Assembly: GCA_030682255.1 (NCBI GenBank)
Contig: JAUXOK010000010.1
Span: 124,001 to 188,000, forward strand
DNA: 64,000 nucleotides
Direction: 5' to 3'
DNA from: Bacteroidota bacterium
Lineage (GTDB): Bacteria; Bacteroidota; Bacteroidia; NS11-12g; UBA955
Shown here: positions 17,934 through 28,700 of the stretch, in pieces
How positions within the stretch are numbered: the stretch's first letter is position 1
How the letters are laid out: each line of letters begins with the position of its first letter
The notes under the pieces: model-generated
What the model saw: the letters and a program-made list of their open reading frames with translations, nothing else
What the model was told of the DNA's origin: nothing
Database searches by the model: none
Program-made: the position numbers and the translations under genes

Positions 17934-18789
17934 AAATCTATTAATTATTATACTTTTATCATTTGTTTTTGTTGGATGCAATCACTATTCAAAAACTGAA
18001 TCTGGTCTTAGGTATCAATTTTTACAAAGAGGAAAGGGTATTGTTTTACCATCTATAGGTGATTATTTACAATGTCATATAAGTATTTATAATGCTAACG
18101 ATTCTATGTTTTATAGTACTTTTGGGAGAATCCCAGAACGAATTTTGTTAACAACACCAACCCACAAAGGCGGAGATATTATGAATGCATTAAGTATTTT
18201 ATCTGAGGGAGATAGTTTAAAAGCTTTAATTAATGCAGATTCTTTTTTCTTAAAAACAAGAGGAGAAATAGTGCTTCCAGATTATGTAAAAACTGGTTCA
18301 GATTTGAAGTTTATCATTAAGCTGGAAAGAAGATTAAATGCTTTTCAGGTAGATAGTTTAAGAAATGCAGAAAAAATTGAAAGGTGGAAAAACGAGATAG
18401 TAATGATTAACCAATATGTTATAAAAGAAGGATTAGAGGTTAAAATTGATACATTAACGGGATTAAGATATCAGTTTCATCAAAAGTTATCAGATACAGC
18501 TCAGAAAATTAGGGATGGTTCAATAGTCACTTTTCATTTTATTGGCAAATTGATGGATGGTACTGAGTTTTTTAATTCTTACACAATGGGACAAGCTCAA
18601 ACTATAAAAGTTTTTAGAGAACAATTTCAACCAATTGGGATGTATGAAATTTTAACTAGAATGAAGCAAGGCGAAAAGGCAACATTTATTTTGCCATATG
18701 ATTTAGCATTCGGAGCAAGAGGGGTTGAAGGTATGATACCACCTTTTGCATCTTTAGTTTATAAAGTCAATATATTAAAAGTAAGATAA
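17926..18789 (+). CDS. FKBP-type peptidyl-prolyl isomerase lipoprotein (two FKBP-like domains)
   Basis: 287 residues with a lipobox VGC at Cys18. The first FKBP-like unit (about 25-145) starts with GLRYQFLQRG and is degenerate. The second (about 175-287) starts with the same GLRYQF phrase and has VTFHFIGKLMDGTEFFNS, MKQGEKATFILPYDLAFG, and MIPPFASLVYKVNIL, close to the active consensus. It probably helps fold outer-membrane or secreted proteins in the periplasm; GldI-like FKBP lipoproteins are associated with gliding motility in this phylum. Overlaps nrnA by 8 bp. Confidence 0.85.
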   Translation: MYRNLLIIILLSFVFVGCNHYSKTESGLRYQFLQRGKGIVLPSIGDYLQCHISIYNANDSMFYSTFGRIPERILLTTPTHKGGDIMNALSILSEGDSLKALINADSFFLKTRGEIVLPDYVKTGSDLKFIIKLERRLNAFQVDSLRNAEKIERWKNEIVMINQYVIKEGLEVKIDTLTGLRYQFHQKLSDTAQKIRDGSIVTFHFIGKLMDGTEFFNSYTMGQAQTIKVFREQFQPIGMYEILTRMKQGEKATFILPYDLAFGARGVEGMIPPFASLVYKVNILKVR

Positions 18790-18796
18790 AAAAATA

Positions 18797-19855
18797 ATGG
18801 AAAATAAAGTTATATTAATTACGGGAGGTGCTGGATTTATTGGTTCTCACGTTGTTAGACGTTTTGTGAATAGATATTCAAACTACAAAATTGTAAATTT
18901 AGACAAATTAACTTATGCTGGAAATTTAGAAAATCTCAAAGATGTAGAGGATAAAACAAATTATATTTTTGAAAAAGGAGATATAACAGATTTAGAATTC
19001 ATCAATCAGTTGTTTGAAAAATATCAATTTTATGGTGTAATCCATTTGGCCGCAGAATCTCATGTAGATAGGTCTATTTCAAATCCTTTAGAGTTTGTTT
19101 TAACAAATGTAGTAGGTACTGTAAATTTATTGAATGCTGCAAAAACTATTTGGAAAGGTAATTTTGAAAATAAAATATTTTATCATGTTAGTACAGATGA
19201 GGTATATGGCGAACTTGGTGATGATGGTAAGTTTTTAGAAACTACTCCATACGACCCCAATTCACCTTACTCTGCCTCAAAAGCATCGAGCGACCATTTT
19301 GTAAGAGCTTATCATCATACTTTTAAACTGCCAGTTAAAATTTCTAATTGTAGCAATAATTATGGTTCACACCATTTTCCCGAAAAACTAATTCCTTTAA
19401 TGATTAATAATATTTTACAAAACAAAGCATTGCCCGTATACGGTAAAGGCGAAAATGTAAGAGACTGGTTGTTTGTAGAAGATCATGCAAGAGCTATTGA
19501 TGTTATATTTCATCAAGGGAAAGTTGGTGAAACATATAACATTGGGGGAAATAACGAATGGAAAAACATAGATTTAGTGAAGTTTCTCTGTCAATTAATG
19601 GATAAAAAACTCAATAGACAAGAAGGCGATTCGGAAAAATTGATTTCTTATGTCACAGACAGAGCAGGTCATGATTTTAGGTATGCCATAGATGCTAGTA
19701 AACTAACTAATAATCTTGGTTGGGAGCCTTCTGTTACATTCGAACAAGGTTTAGAAAAAACGGTAGATTGGTATTTGGCAAACCAAGATTGGCTTGAACA
19801 TGTGACAAGTGGAGCCTACAAAAATTATTATCAAAACATGTACTCAAACAGATAA
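18797..19855 (+). CDS. rfbB: dTDP-glucose 4,6-dehydratase
   Basis: 352 residues, extended short-chain dehydrogenase. NAD-binding GGAGFIGSHVVRR at residues 9-21, then the catalytic STDEVYGELG and YSASKASSD (Tyr and Lys), and the RPYNNYG-like NCSNNYGSHHFPEKLIP. It converts dTDP-glucose to dTDP-4-keto-6-deoxyglucose, the precursor of dTDP-rhamnose and other deoxysugars. rfbA, which makes its substrate, follows 8 bp downstream. rfbC and rfbD are not in this window. Confidence 0.95.
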   Translation: MENKVILITGGAGFIGSHVVRRFVNRYSNYKIVNLDKLTYAGNLENLKDVEDKTNYIFEKGDITDLEFINQLFEKYQFYGVIHLAAESHVDRSISNPLEFVLTNVVGTVNLLNAAKTIWKGNFENKIFYHVSTDEVYGELGDDGKFLETTPYDPNSPYSASKASSDHFVRAYHHTFKLPVKISNCSNNYGSHHFPEKLIPLMINNILQNKALPVYGKGENVRDWLFVEDHARAIDVIFHQGKVGETYNIGGNNEWKNIDLVKFLCQLMDKKLNRQEGDSEKLISYVTDRAGHDFRYAIDASKLTNNLGWEPSVTFEQGLEKTVDWYLANQDWLEHVTSGAYKNYYQNMYSNR

Positions 19856-19863
19856 TTTAAATT

Positions 19864-20724
19864 ATGAAAGGTATAATATTAGCAGGAGGAAGTGGCACAA
19901 GACTTCATCCATTAACATTGGCTGTAAGTAAACAAATGATGCCAGTTTATGATAAGCCAATGATTTATTACCCGTTATCAACATTGATGATGGCTGGGAT
20001 TAGAGAAATATTAATTATCTCAACACCACACGATTTGCCAAATTTCAAAAAATTATTAGGAGATGGTAAACACTTGGGATGTGAGTTTTCTTATGCAGAG
20101 CAGCAAATTCCAAATGGTTTAGCTCAAGCATTTGTTATAGGTGAAGAATTTATCGGAAAAGACAAAGTTGCACTAATTTTAGGCGATAATATATTTTTTG
20201 GAGCATCTCTGCAAAAGTTATTGCAAGAAAACAGAGAGCCTGAAGGTGGCGTGATATATGCTTATCATGTAAGCGATCCTGAGCGTTATGGTGTTGTTGA
20301 GTTTGATGAAAATTCAAATGTTTTAAGTATAGAAGAAAAGCCAGAAAAACCTAAGTCAAATTATGCGGTACCTGGATTGTACTTTTATGATAACAGTGTT
20401 GTTGAAATTGCTAAAAATCTGAAGCCTTCACCAAGAGGAGAATACGAAATAACAGATGTAAACAAGGAATACCTTAAGTTAGGTAAATTGAAAGTTGGTG
20501 TTTTACAAAGAGGAACAGCTTGGCTAGATACCGGGACTTTTAATAGTTTAATGCAAGCTGGCCAATTTGTTCAAGTTATTGAGGAAAGGCAAGGGTTAAA
20601 AATCGGCAGCATCGAAGAAGTGGCTTGGCGAATGAAATTTATTGACAATGAACAATTAAAGAAAGTTGCAAATCCTTTAGTAAAAAGCGGTTATGGTGAT
20701 TATTTATTAAAACTAATAAAGTGA
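19864..20724 (+). CDS. rfbA: Glucose-1-phosphate thymidylyltransferase
   Basis: 286 residues, standard length. The N terminus has the nucleotide-binding signature [13 protein letters not shown] and [26 protein letters not shown] (about 105) carries the metal-binding aspartate, and [20 protein letters not shown] and GTAWLDTGT follow. It forms dTDP-glucose from dTTP and glucose-1-phosphate, feeding RfbB. Its TGA stop overlaps the next ATG (TGATG). Confidence 0.96.
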   Translation: MKGIILAGGSGTRLHPLTLAVSKQMMPVYDKPMIYYPLSTLMMAGIREILIISTPHDLPNFKKLLGDGKHLGCEFSYAEQQIPNGLAQAFVIGEEFIGKDKVALILGDNIFFGASLQKLLQENREPEGGVIYAYHVSDPERYGVVEFDENSNVLSIEEKPEKPKSNYAVPGLYFYDNSVVEIAKNLKPSPRGEYEITDVNKEYLKLGKLKVGVLQRGTAWLDTGTFNSLMQAGQFVQVIEERQGLKIGSIEEVAWRMKFIDNEQLKKVANPLVKSGYGDYLLKLIK

Positions 20725-21482
20725 TGAAACAATTATATTTACTGTGTCTTGTGTTAGTTTTTAGTTCATGTAAAATGTATAAATCTAATATTATACTCAA
20801 AGCAGATGAAAATGACATCAATTGGAAGGATAAGTTTCAAAAAGCAATCGTAGAACATCCAATTAAAATAGGAGATAGAATACAGTTTACAGTTTATACT
20901 AATTTGGGAGAAAGCATTATCGATCCATCCGGACAACTAATGAAGGTGAGTGCTGAAACTGGAAATTCTGAAACTTCTCAAAGGATGTCTTATGAAGTCT
21001 TAGAAGATGGCTTATGTTATTTTCCAGTGTTGGGGAGATTGCCGGTTTTAGGTTTAAAAACTTCTCAATTGGATAGTATTTTATCGAATAAATATGAATT
21101 ACTGTATAATGAAGTAGTTGTAATTTCTAAAGTTGTGAATAAAAAAGTAGTAGTAATTAAGGGCACTGGTTCTAATTTAGTACCCTATCATACAAACATT
21201 AATCTATTAGAAGTTATTGCTTTAAGTGGTGGATTAGATAATGATTCAAAAGGGTATAATATTAGAATATTGAGAGGTGATTTAAATAATCCTGAGGTTA
21301 CAGTAGTTAATTTAAAAACAATTACATCGATGAAAGGTTCAATTATAAATTTAAAACCAGATGATATAATTTATATTGAACCAGTCAGAAAAGTGTTATC
21401 AGAAGGATTAAGAGATAATATGTTTTTAATGAATTTAGCTCAGGTTGCTTTAACCTTTATTGTTTTAATTAATAGTTTATAA
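20724..21482 (+). CDS. Polysaccharide export lipoprotein (Wza/EpsA-like)
   Basis: 252 residues from ATG 20724, which overlaps the rfbA stop. Lipobox SSC at Cys16. The Poly_export domain begins with IKIGDRIQFTVYTNLGESII (about 50), followed by SLBB-like segments (LCYFPVLGRLPVLGLKTSQL, VVVIKGTGSNLVPY, NLLEVIALSGGLDND). A C-terminal hydrophobic helix MFLMNLAQVALTFIVLINS replaces the Wza helix. It is the outer-membrane or periplasmic channel component that works with the Wzc-like protein encoded 2 bp downstream. Confidence 0.88.
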   Translation: MKQLYLLCLVLVFSSCKMYKSNIILKADENDINWKDKFQKAIVEHPIKIGDRIQFTVYTNLGESIIDPSGQLMKVSAETGNSETSQRMSYEVLEDGLCYFPVLGRLPVLGLKTSQLDSILSNKYELLYNEVVVISKVVNKKVVVIKGTGSNLVPYHTNINLLEVIALSGGLDNDSKGYNIRILRGDLNNPEVTVVNLKTITSMKGSIINLKPDDIIYIEPVRKVLSEGLRDNMFLMNLAQVALTFIVLINSL

Positions 21483-21484
21483 TA

Positions 21485-23854
21485 ATGAAAGAATTTGAAA
21501 TAGGAAATACAAATGTTAATTCTCATTCTAATGAACAAGCTTTTAACTATGAAAAATTATTTATTATATTTAAAAAGGTTTGGTTTTGGATACCATTGTT
21601 AATTATTGTATCACTATTTATTGCCAATGTGTATCTTAAATATGTTAAACCTATTTATAGAGCAAGTTCATTAATTAAATTAGAAGTACAAAAAGAAGCT
21701 TCAAATTTAGGATTATCACAAATGATAAACGTTCAAACTGATAATTTATTAGGAGAGGTTGAATTAATTAAATCTCCGTTAGTTGCAAACGAAGTGCAAA
21801 GTATGCTTGATTTGAGGTTTTCATATTTTGCAATAGGCGAAATTTTATCGACAGAAATATATGATAATTCGCCTTTTGAAATAGTTTTACTTAATAATAA
21901 AACTACTTTTGAAGATCAAAATTATTTTATAACATTTATTAATGATTTTGAATTTCAAATAAGTAAAGATAAAAATATAAATAATGCATCTACTTTAAAG
22001 GCAGGGGATGTTTTTATATTCGATGGATACGAATTTGTTCTTAAACTAATAAAAGGAAGAACTATTTCTTCACAAAAAAGTTATTTTTTTAAAGTCAATA
22101 GTGATGCGACTTTAACAAGCTATTTGATGAATAATCTTGTTGTTGAAATTTCTAATAGTGAAGCAAGAACTTTGTCCATATCATTTACCGATCATAATAG
22201 ACAAAAAGCAATAAATATTGTTGATGCATATAACAAAGCCTATATGAAGCAATCGTCTGTGAGCAAACAAAAATCACAAGAACAAACATTGGCCTATATT
22301 GAAGATCAGATTAGTGAAACTTCCCAAAAACTAGAATCATATGAGAGGGATATTGAGGTATTTGTTAAACAAAGTGGTTCTTTTTCTCCAATTGAAGAAT
22401 ACTCTGAACTGACAACTCAATTAATCGAACTTGAGAAAAATAAGAAAGCTGTAGAATACGCTTCAAAGAATATTGATGAGTTATATAAGTTTATTCAAGG
22501 CAATGAAAGCAAGGATAATATTATTCCAATCATCATTGATTTAAATAATGCCCAAATTGCAGAAGGTGTAAATAATTTGAATAGTCTTTATAAACAAAGA
22601 GAATTACTTAAGATTTCAAACAAAGAAACAACAATACCTTTCAAGAAAATAGATTTAGAGATTGCCATGTTAAAATCTCAAATGGTAAGTTATATACAAG
22701 AGTCTAAAAGATATATTAACGAACAAAATAAACAAAATCTTAAATTAATTTCCGAAATTTCTAAACAGCAATCGTCCCTACCTACTAAAGAAACTGAATT
22801 AAATAGATTAAAAAGATTTAATTCATTATATGAAAAGTTCTACTTAAGTTTATTAGAAAAACAAATTGAGTACAGAATCACTAAAGCTGGGACAGTTTCT
22901 GAATTAACAATTTTATCTTCAGCTTATTCGCCACTTGAACCAATTTCTCCCCAAAAAAACAGTTACTATTTGTTTTTTTTAGTTCTTTTTCTAGCGCCTA
23001 TTATACTTTACATATTCTATCAATTTGTTTTTAATAATGTGATTTTTTCAAAAAAGTTTTTAGAGAAAAAATTGATGGCCCCAATTTTGGGTGTTATTCC
23101 TTCGTTCTCTGGTAAAATGCCGTCTTCTACTATTGTAGTTGATAAAAACCCTAAATCAGCTATTAGCGAATGTTTAAGGTCGATTAGAACAAATTCCGAG
23201 TTTATATTGACTAAAAAGTCAAAACAAATTATCGGTGTTACTTCTACTATAAGTGGCGAAGGCAAAACATTTTTTGCTATTAATTATGCGGCAATATTGG
23301 CCTTATCCGGTAAGAAAGTAATAATTTTAGATTTAGATATGAGAAAACCCAAAATACATGTGGGTTTTAATGCTATAAATGGTGTGGGAATGAGTTCCAT
23401 TTTGTCTGGTAGTCATGATTATAAATCAGCAATTCATCATACTGATGTTAAAGGATTAGATTTTATTACTGCAGGCCCAATTCCACCTAATCCGAATGAA
23501 TTACTTTTGAAAAATGAATTTGATGATTTAGTTGATTCTCTTTTTGATTCTTATGATATTATTGTTGCAGATAACCCTCCCATTGGTTTAGTTTCTGATG
23601 CCAATGTGGTTTTTAGAAAGTGTGATTTGTCTATTTATGTTGTTAGGGCTGGCTATACTCAAGAAAAAGTGGTTGAAGATATCAATCATCTATTTACAAA
23701 TAATAAGTATAATAATTTATCAGTTGTTTTAAATGATGTGAATCAACATAATAGTTATGGAAATTATAATTACGGCTATAACAATCATGGATATTATATT
23801 GACGATGAGAAAATGTCAAAATTAGAATGGTTGAAATCTAAATTCAACAAGTAG
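21485..23854 (+). CDS. Wzc-like polysaccharide co-polymerase and tyrosine autokinase
   Basis: 789 residues. A Wzz domain with membrane helices at about 33-54 and 492-514 encloses a coiled-coil periplasmic region. The cytoplasmic BY-kinase domain has Walker A STISGEGKTFF (about 587-597), Walker A' VIILDLDMRKPKI (about 614) and Walker B IIVADNPP. The C-terminal tail (about 757-772) carries a cluster of six tyrosines, the autophosphorylation site typical of this family. It controls polymer length and export with the Wza-like protein, and the CpsB-like phosphatase downstream probably reverses its phosphorylation. Confidence 0.93.
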   Translation: MKEFEIGNTNVNSHSNEQAFNYEKLFIIFKKVWFWIPLLIIVSLFIANVYLKYVKPIYRASSLIKLEVQKEASNLGLSQMINVQTDNLLGEVELIKSPLVANEVQSMLDLRFSYFAIGEILSTEIYDNSPFEIVLLNNKTTFEDQNYFITFINDFEFQISKDKNINNASTLKAGDVFIFDGYEFVLKLIKGRTISSQKSYFFKVNSDATLTSYLMNNLVVEISNSEARTLSISFTDHNRQKAINIVDAYNKAYMKQSSVSKQKSQEQTLAYIEDQISETSQKLESYERDIEVFVKQSGSFSPIEEYSELTTQLIELEKNKKAVEYASKNIDELYKFIQGNESKDNIIPIIIDLNNAQIAEGVNNLNSLYKQRELLKISNKETTIPFKKIDLEIAMLKSQMVSYIQESKRYINEQNKQNLKLISEISKQQSSLPTKETELNRLKRFNSLYEKFYLSLLEKQIEYRITKAGTVSELTILSSAYSPLEPISPQKNSYYLFFLVLFLAPIILYIFYQFVFNNVIFSKKFLEKKLMAPILGVIPSFSGKMPSSTIVVDKNPKSAISECLRSIRTNSEFILTKKSKQIIGVTSTISGEGKTFFAINYAAILALSGKKVIILDLDMRKPKIHVGFNAINGVGMSSILSGSHDYKSAIHHTDVKGLDFITAGPIPPNPNELLLKNEFDDLVDSLFDSYDIIVADNPPIGLVSDANVVFRKCDLSIYVVRAGYTQEKVVEDINHLFTNNKYNNLSVVLNDVNQHNSYGNYNYGYNNHGYYIDDEKMSKLEWLKSKFNK

Positions 23855-23858
23855 TATT

Positions 23859-24587
23859 GTGTTTAATTTTTTTAAAAAAACAATTCCTGAATTAGGCCTC
23901 AAATGGGATATGCATAATCATTTATTGCCTATGATAGATGATGGTTCTAACTCATTAGAACATTCACTGTTGATGCTAAAAGCTTACTCAAAGTTAGGCT
24001 ATAAAAAATTAATTGTAACACCTCATGTAATTGATGGTTATTATTCTAATACACCTGACATAATTTCAAGAAAATTTGATGAGTTAATTAAGGAAAGTAA
24101 AGTTGAAGTTTTTTCAGTTGAGTTGGCTGGTTTTGCTGCTGAATATATGGTTGATGATAGTTTTTATAGTAGGTTTTTATCAAATGAAGAATTCTTAACT
24201 TTTAAAGGTAAACATTTGTTGCTAGAGACACCTTTTTTGAATCAACCAATGTTTTTTAGCCAATTAATATTTGAGTTGCAAAACCAAAATTATATCCCTG
24301 TTTTTGCTCATCCTGAAAGGTATGTATACCTTCATGGAAACTATCAAGAAGCAGAAAAATTATTTGATAGTGGTATAAAATTTCAAATAAATTTACTTTC
24401 ACTAATTGGATATTATTCTCCTGAAGTCTTTAAATTTTGTAAATGGTTAATAGATAAAGGTTATTATCATTTTTTAGGTACTGATGCACATAAGTTAAGT
24501 CAGTTAGAATTACTTACTAAAGTAGCATCTTCAAAACTTTTTAGTAAAATTGATTTTACCAAAGTGGAAAATGCGAGTGATTATTAA
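23859..24587 (+). CDS. CpsB/YwqE-type PHP-family tyrosine-protein phosphatase
   Basis: 242 residues from a GTG start 4 bp after the kinase gene. PHP metal-binding motifs: WDMHNHLLPMIDDG (H19, H21), VTPHVI (about 57), ETPF, FAHPERY (about 150) and GTDAHKL (about 210). The family removes phosphate from the tyrosine cluster of Wzc-type kinases in a Mn2+-dependent way. It forms the end of the export cassette. Confidence 0.9.
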   Translation: MFNFFKKTIPELGLKWDMHNHLLPMIDDGSNSLEHSLLMLKAYSKLGYKKLIVTPHVIDGYYSNTPDIISRKFDELIKESKVEVFSVELAGFAAEYMVDDSFYSRFLSNEEFLTFKGKHLLLETPFLNQPMFFSQLIFELQNQNYIPVFAHPERYVYLHGNYQEAEKLFDSGIKFQINLLSLIGYYSPEVFKFCKWLIDKGYYHFLGTDAHKLSQLELLTKVASSKLFSKIDFTKVENASDY

Positions 24588-24597
24588 AATCTTGTTG

Positions 24598-24605
24598 TAA
24601 AATTG
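24598..24605 (+). promoter_or_regulatory. -7-like box TAAAATTG
   Basis: One mismatch to TAnnTTTG, 8 nt before ATG 24614; suggests a separate near-leaderless transcript for the membrane protein. Confidence 0.35.
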
Positions 24606-24613
24606 CACCTAGA

Positions 24614-25744
24614 ATGTATGTTTCTAAAAGAAAAATATCAGTTTTAATCATACTGTTTATTAATTTGCTTTTTGCCTTTAAGTATGGCGCTAGAGGGAAT
24701 TATTTAACGCTTTCAATAGCTGTATCTTGGGTTTTAATCCAATTTCTTATTTTGAATTTTTTATTCCTAAAATCATTCAACATCAATTATAATAAATGGT
24801 TTTTGGTATTGATTGGTTTTACTATTCTTTTATTCTACTTCATCCTAAACAAAATACCTGTTCAATCCTTAAATGTTGATAGGTGGAGCGTGATTTCTTC
24901 TTTTTGGGATGCCGTTTTTAATCATCAATACCCTTATTTTGCTAAATCTCACATGGGTAATCCACCTGGCCCCATGCCATTCTATTTTTTAATAGCTTTG
25001 CCTTTTCATTTGATGGGTGAGATTGGTTGGATGCCTCTGATGGCAATAATTATAGTGTGTTTGAATAAAAAATTATTCAATTTGTCTGATAAAGCTTGTT
25101 TTATTATTGCGTTGTTTCTTCTAAGTTCTCCCTTCTTTTTATGGGAAACTTTTGCTAGAAGTACGGTTTTGTTAAATTCAATATTGGTGTTTTTGGTTTT
25201 TAAAAGCATCTATGATAAATTATTGGCAGGAAAACTTAATCTATACTTGGAGGCAATCCTGTTTGGATTGGTTTTATCTACTCGCTTTGTCTTTGTAATG
25301 CCTTTTTTAGTTTTATTTATTTATGCCCTAAAGCATCGTTTTATTTCCTTTAACATTTTATTGAAAAATGGCATTATCTCATTGTTAACCTTTGCCCTCA
25401 CATTTTTGCCTTTAATAATTTTTTATCCCAACGATTTTTGGCAAATGAACCCGTTTTTGGTGCAATCAGGTTTTTTGATGCCGTCTTATTTCACTTATCT
25501 AATCATCTTGGCAAGTGTTGTATTGGCTTGGTTCTTACCCCAAAAGACTTCTATTACTTTTTATGCCGGATTAATTCTTTTCTTTACAATTGTCATTTAT
25601 CTAGGGTATCATATTTTCAAAAATGGTTTTTATGAAGCCTACTTTGGTAGTAGTGCTGATATTTCTTACTTTATCTTTTCTGTGCCTTTTTTATTGTATT
25701 TTCTTTTCCACAAAGTGGAAGCTGAAACGCCTGAAATAAATTAA
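24614..25744 (+). CDS. Polytopic membrane protein, possible glycosyltransferase
   Basis: 376 residues with about ten hydrophobic helices. A large first loop contains WSVISSFWDAVF and YFAKSHMGNPPGPMPFYF, an arrangement seen in GT-C type glycosyltransferases that use polyprenyl-linked sugars. I cannot name a subfamily. It lies 26 bp after the CpsB-like gene and could belong to the same pathway, though a promoter-like box precedes it. Confidence 0.5.
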   Translation: MYVSKRKISVLIILFINLLFAFKYGARGNYLTLSIAVSWVLIQFLILNFLFLKSFNINYNKWFLVLIGFTILLFYFILNKIPVQSLNVDRWSVISSFWDAVFNHQYPYFAKSHMGNPPGPMPFYFLIALPFHLMGEIGWMPLMAIIIVCLNKKLFNLSDKACFIIALFLLSSPFFLWETFARSTVLLNSILVFLVFKSIYDKLLAGKLNLYLEAILFGLVLSTRFVFVMPFLVLFIYALKHRFISFNILLKNGIISLLTFALTFLPLIIFYPNDFWQMNPFLVQSGFLMPSYFTYLIILASVVLAWFLPQKTSITFYAGLILFFTIVIYLGYHIFKNGFYEAYFGSSADISYFIFSVPFLLYFLFHKVEAETPEIN

Positions 25745-25750
25745 TCTTAC

Positions 25751-25758
25751 TATATTTG
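25751..25758 (+). promoter_or_regulatory. -7 box TATATTTG of the helicase gene
   Basis: Exact TAnnTTTG, 31 nt before the first ATG at 25790. Confidence 0.5.
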
Positions 25759-25789
25759 TTTCAATTCTATTTAAATTGAAAACTAAAAT

Positions 25790-28700
25790 ATGATGGCAAA
25801 CAAAGAAGAGAAATTCCAAGCAATATACAAGAAACTTAACGAACAACAAAAACAAGCTGTAGACCACACAGATGGTCCAACCATGGTGGTAGCTGGTCCG
25901 GGTACTGGAAAAACTCAAATTTTAGCTGCGCGAATAGCCAACATTTTAAAAATGACGGATTATGATGCGTATCAAATTTTGTGTTTAACATTTACCGATG
26001 CTGCTGTTGTAGCCATGAGACAAAGGTTAGAGAGTTTTATCGGTCCTGCGGCTTATCAAGTGAGTATTCATACTTTCCATTCTCTTTGCAATGAAATTAT
26101 TCAATCTAATTCAGATTATTTTGGATATAAAACCCTTCAGCCTGCTAGTGATATTGAGGTGTTGCAAGTCATTTGTGACATTATTGATGAATTGCCTTTT
26201 AATCATCCTTTAAAAAGACTTAAAGGCGATGTCTATTACGATGCCAAAACTTTAAAAGGCATGTTTGCAATCATTAAAAAAGAAAATTTTGATATAGATG
26301 CAATCAAACTTCAAACAGACAGACATTTGCAATCTATGGTGGATGAAGGTATATTTCTCTATAAAAATAATGGTAAAAATTATAAAAAAGGAGATGTTAA
26401 AGAAGCTGCTTATCAAGCAGAATTAGAAAGCCATAATAAACTAAAGGCAGCGGTAGATTTATATGAGGTTTTTGTTCAAAAAATGAAGTCAAAAAGCTTA
26501 TATGATTTTGACGACATGATACTTTGGGTCATCAATGCTTTTAAAAATGATTCAAATTTTTTATTAAATTACCAAGAGCGTTTTGCTTATTTTTTAGTGG
26601 ATGAATTTCAAGATACCAATGGTTCTCAGTTAGATTTAATCAATTTGTTATCAGGGTATGATGATGTGCCCAACCTTTTTATTGTTGGAGACGAAGATCA
26701 ATCTATTTACCGTTTTCAAGGAGCCAATATCGATAATATTATTAATTTTGAGAAAAAATATAAAGACAATTTACATACCACTGTTTTGGTGGAAAATTAC
26801 CGTTCTTCTCAAGCTATTTTAGATTTGTCTAAGGCATTGATTGGACTCAATTCTGAGCGTATTGCTGGCATTGATAAAAACATCAAAGCAAGTGGCGAAA
26901 ATCTGCAATATCAAAACATAGAACCACAAATTAAAGTTTATTTGAACGACTTGCAGGAAGCAGTTGGTATTGGACAATCTATTAAAGCTCTACACGAACA
27001 GGGTGTGCCTTATGATCAAATAGCTGTTTTATATCGCAATCATAAACATGTAGATAATTTAGTAAAATATTTCAAAGTGCATGGCATTCCATTTAGTTCT
27101 AAGAAAAAAGTTAATGTGTTAAAAGAAATTTTGATAGAAAAATTGTTGACTATTCTTCAATATATAGAAGCCGAAAACAAAAAACCATTTTCTGGTGAAC
27201 CATTACTGTTTGGAATTTTAAATTTTGATTTTTACAACATCCATCCACTCGATATAGCTAAATTGTCTTATGAAATATCAAAAACCAAGAAAAAATGGCG
27301 AGAATTTTTGCAAGAAAAATTAAGTGCTCAATCTTCTCTTTTTGAAGTCGTCAGTTCTAAAGATTCTTTTTCTGAGTTAAAAAGATTGTCTGCAGACTTA
27401 GAATATTGGTTGAAACAAGAAAATAATTTAACCTTACCTCAGTTGATTGAGCGAATTATTGCCAAAGGAGGTGTTTTAAGCTATATCATGCATTCACCAG
27501 AAAAAAGATGGTATTTGCAGATGCTTAGAACATTTTTTGAGTTTGTGAAAGAGCAAACGTCTAAAAATCCAAAAATGAAAATCAATGATTTAATCAATCT
27601 GATTGATGAGTACGATCGTTTTGAAATTTCTTTAGATGCCATGCAAATTGTTCATGTGCCAGATAGTGTTAATTTAATGACACTACATTCAAGTAAGGGA
27701 TTAGAATTCGACCATGTTTTTATTATCAAATGCACAGAAGCCGATTGGAAAAGCAACAACCGAAGCAATGATTTTAATTTAATCAAATACACCAGTTCTC
27801 AGCTCGAAACAAAATCTAATGCAAAGGAAATGGAAGAATTAAGACGCTTGATGTTTGTTGGTATGACAAGGGCTAGAAAAACCTTAAATTTTTCATACTA
27901 TCAAAAAGATTTAAAAGATAAGGAGGTCAACCGCAATCAATTTATTTCAGAGTTAATAGATTTAACCAATATAAAAACTGAGGAAGTAAAAATCAATGAA
28001 GATGATTTATTTGAATTTGAATTGGCTTTTTATCAATTTGATGAAACCCCTGATTTTGATTTAATAGACCATGGTTATTTGGATGATATTTTGAAAAATT
28101 ATACCATGTCTGCCACACATTTAAATTCTTATTTAAAATGTCCGGTGAGTTTTTATTTCAACAATATTCTTAAAGTGCCATCTGCTAAAAATGAAAGTTT
28201 GGCTTTTGGTACGGCTGTACACGATGCATTGGATGGGTTTTTCAAGCAAAAAATGGCTGTCCAACAAGCTCATGTGCCTGCTTTAGAGGTTTTAATCAAG
28301 GCTTTTGAGTTTTCTATGTATAAAAACCGAGATAGTTTTGTGGATAAATCTTATGAGCGATATAAAGAACACGGAAAGAATATCTTAAGTGCCTATTACG
28401 AAAAATACAAAGAAGAATGGTTGGATATTCAGGACTTGCATTTAGAAGAAAACATCACCCAAACCGAAGTGATGAGTGTGCCAATCAAAGGAAAGTTAGA
28501 CAAGATAATTTTAGATGGCAGGCAAGCCTATGTAGTGGATTACAAAACAGGTAAGTTTGAAAATGCTAAGAAAAAATGTTTGCCACCTTTAGAAGACCCC
28601 AATCCAGATAAATTTGAAGAAGTTTATGGAGGCGACTATTGGCGTCAGATGGTGTTTTATCAAATATTAATTAACAATAATCCTAAAAAGAATTGGAAAA

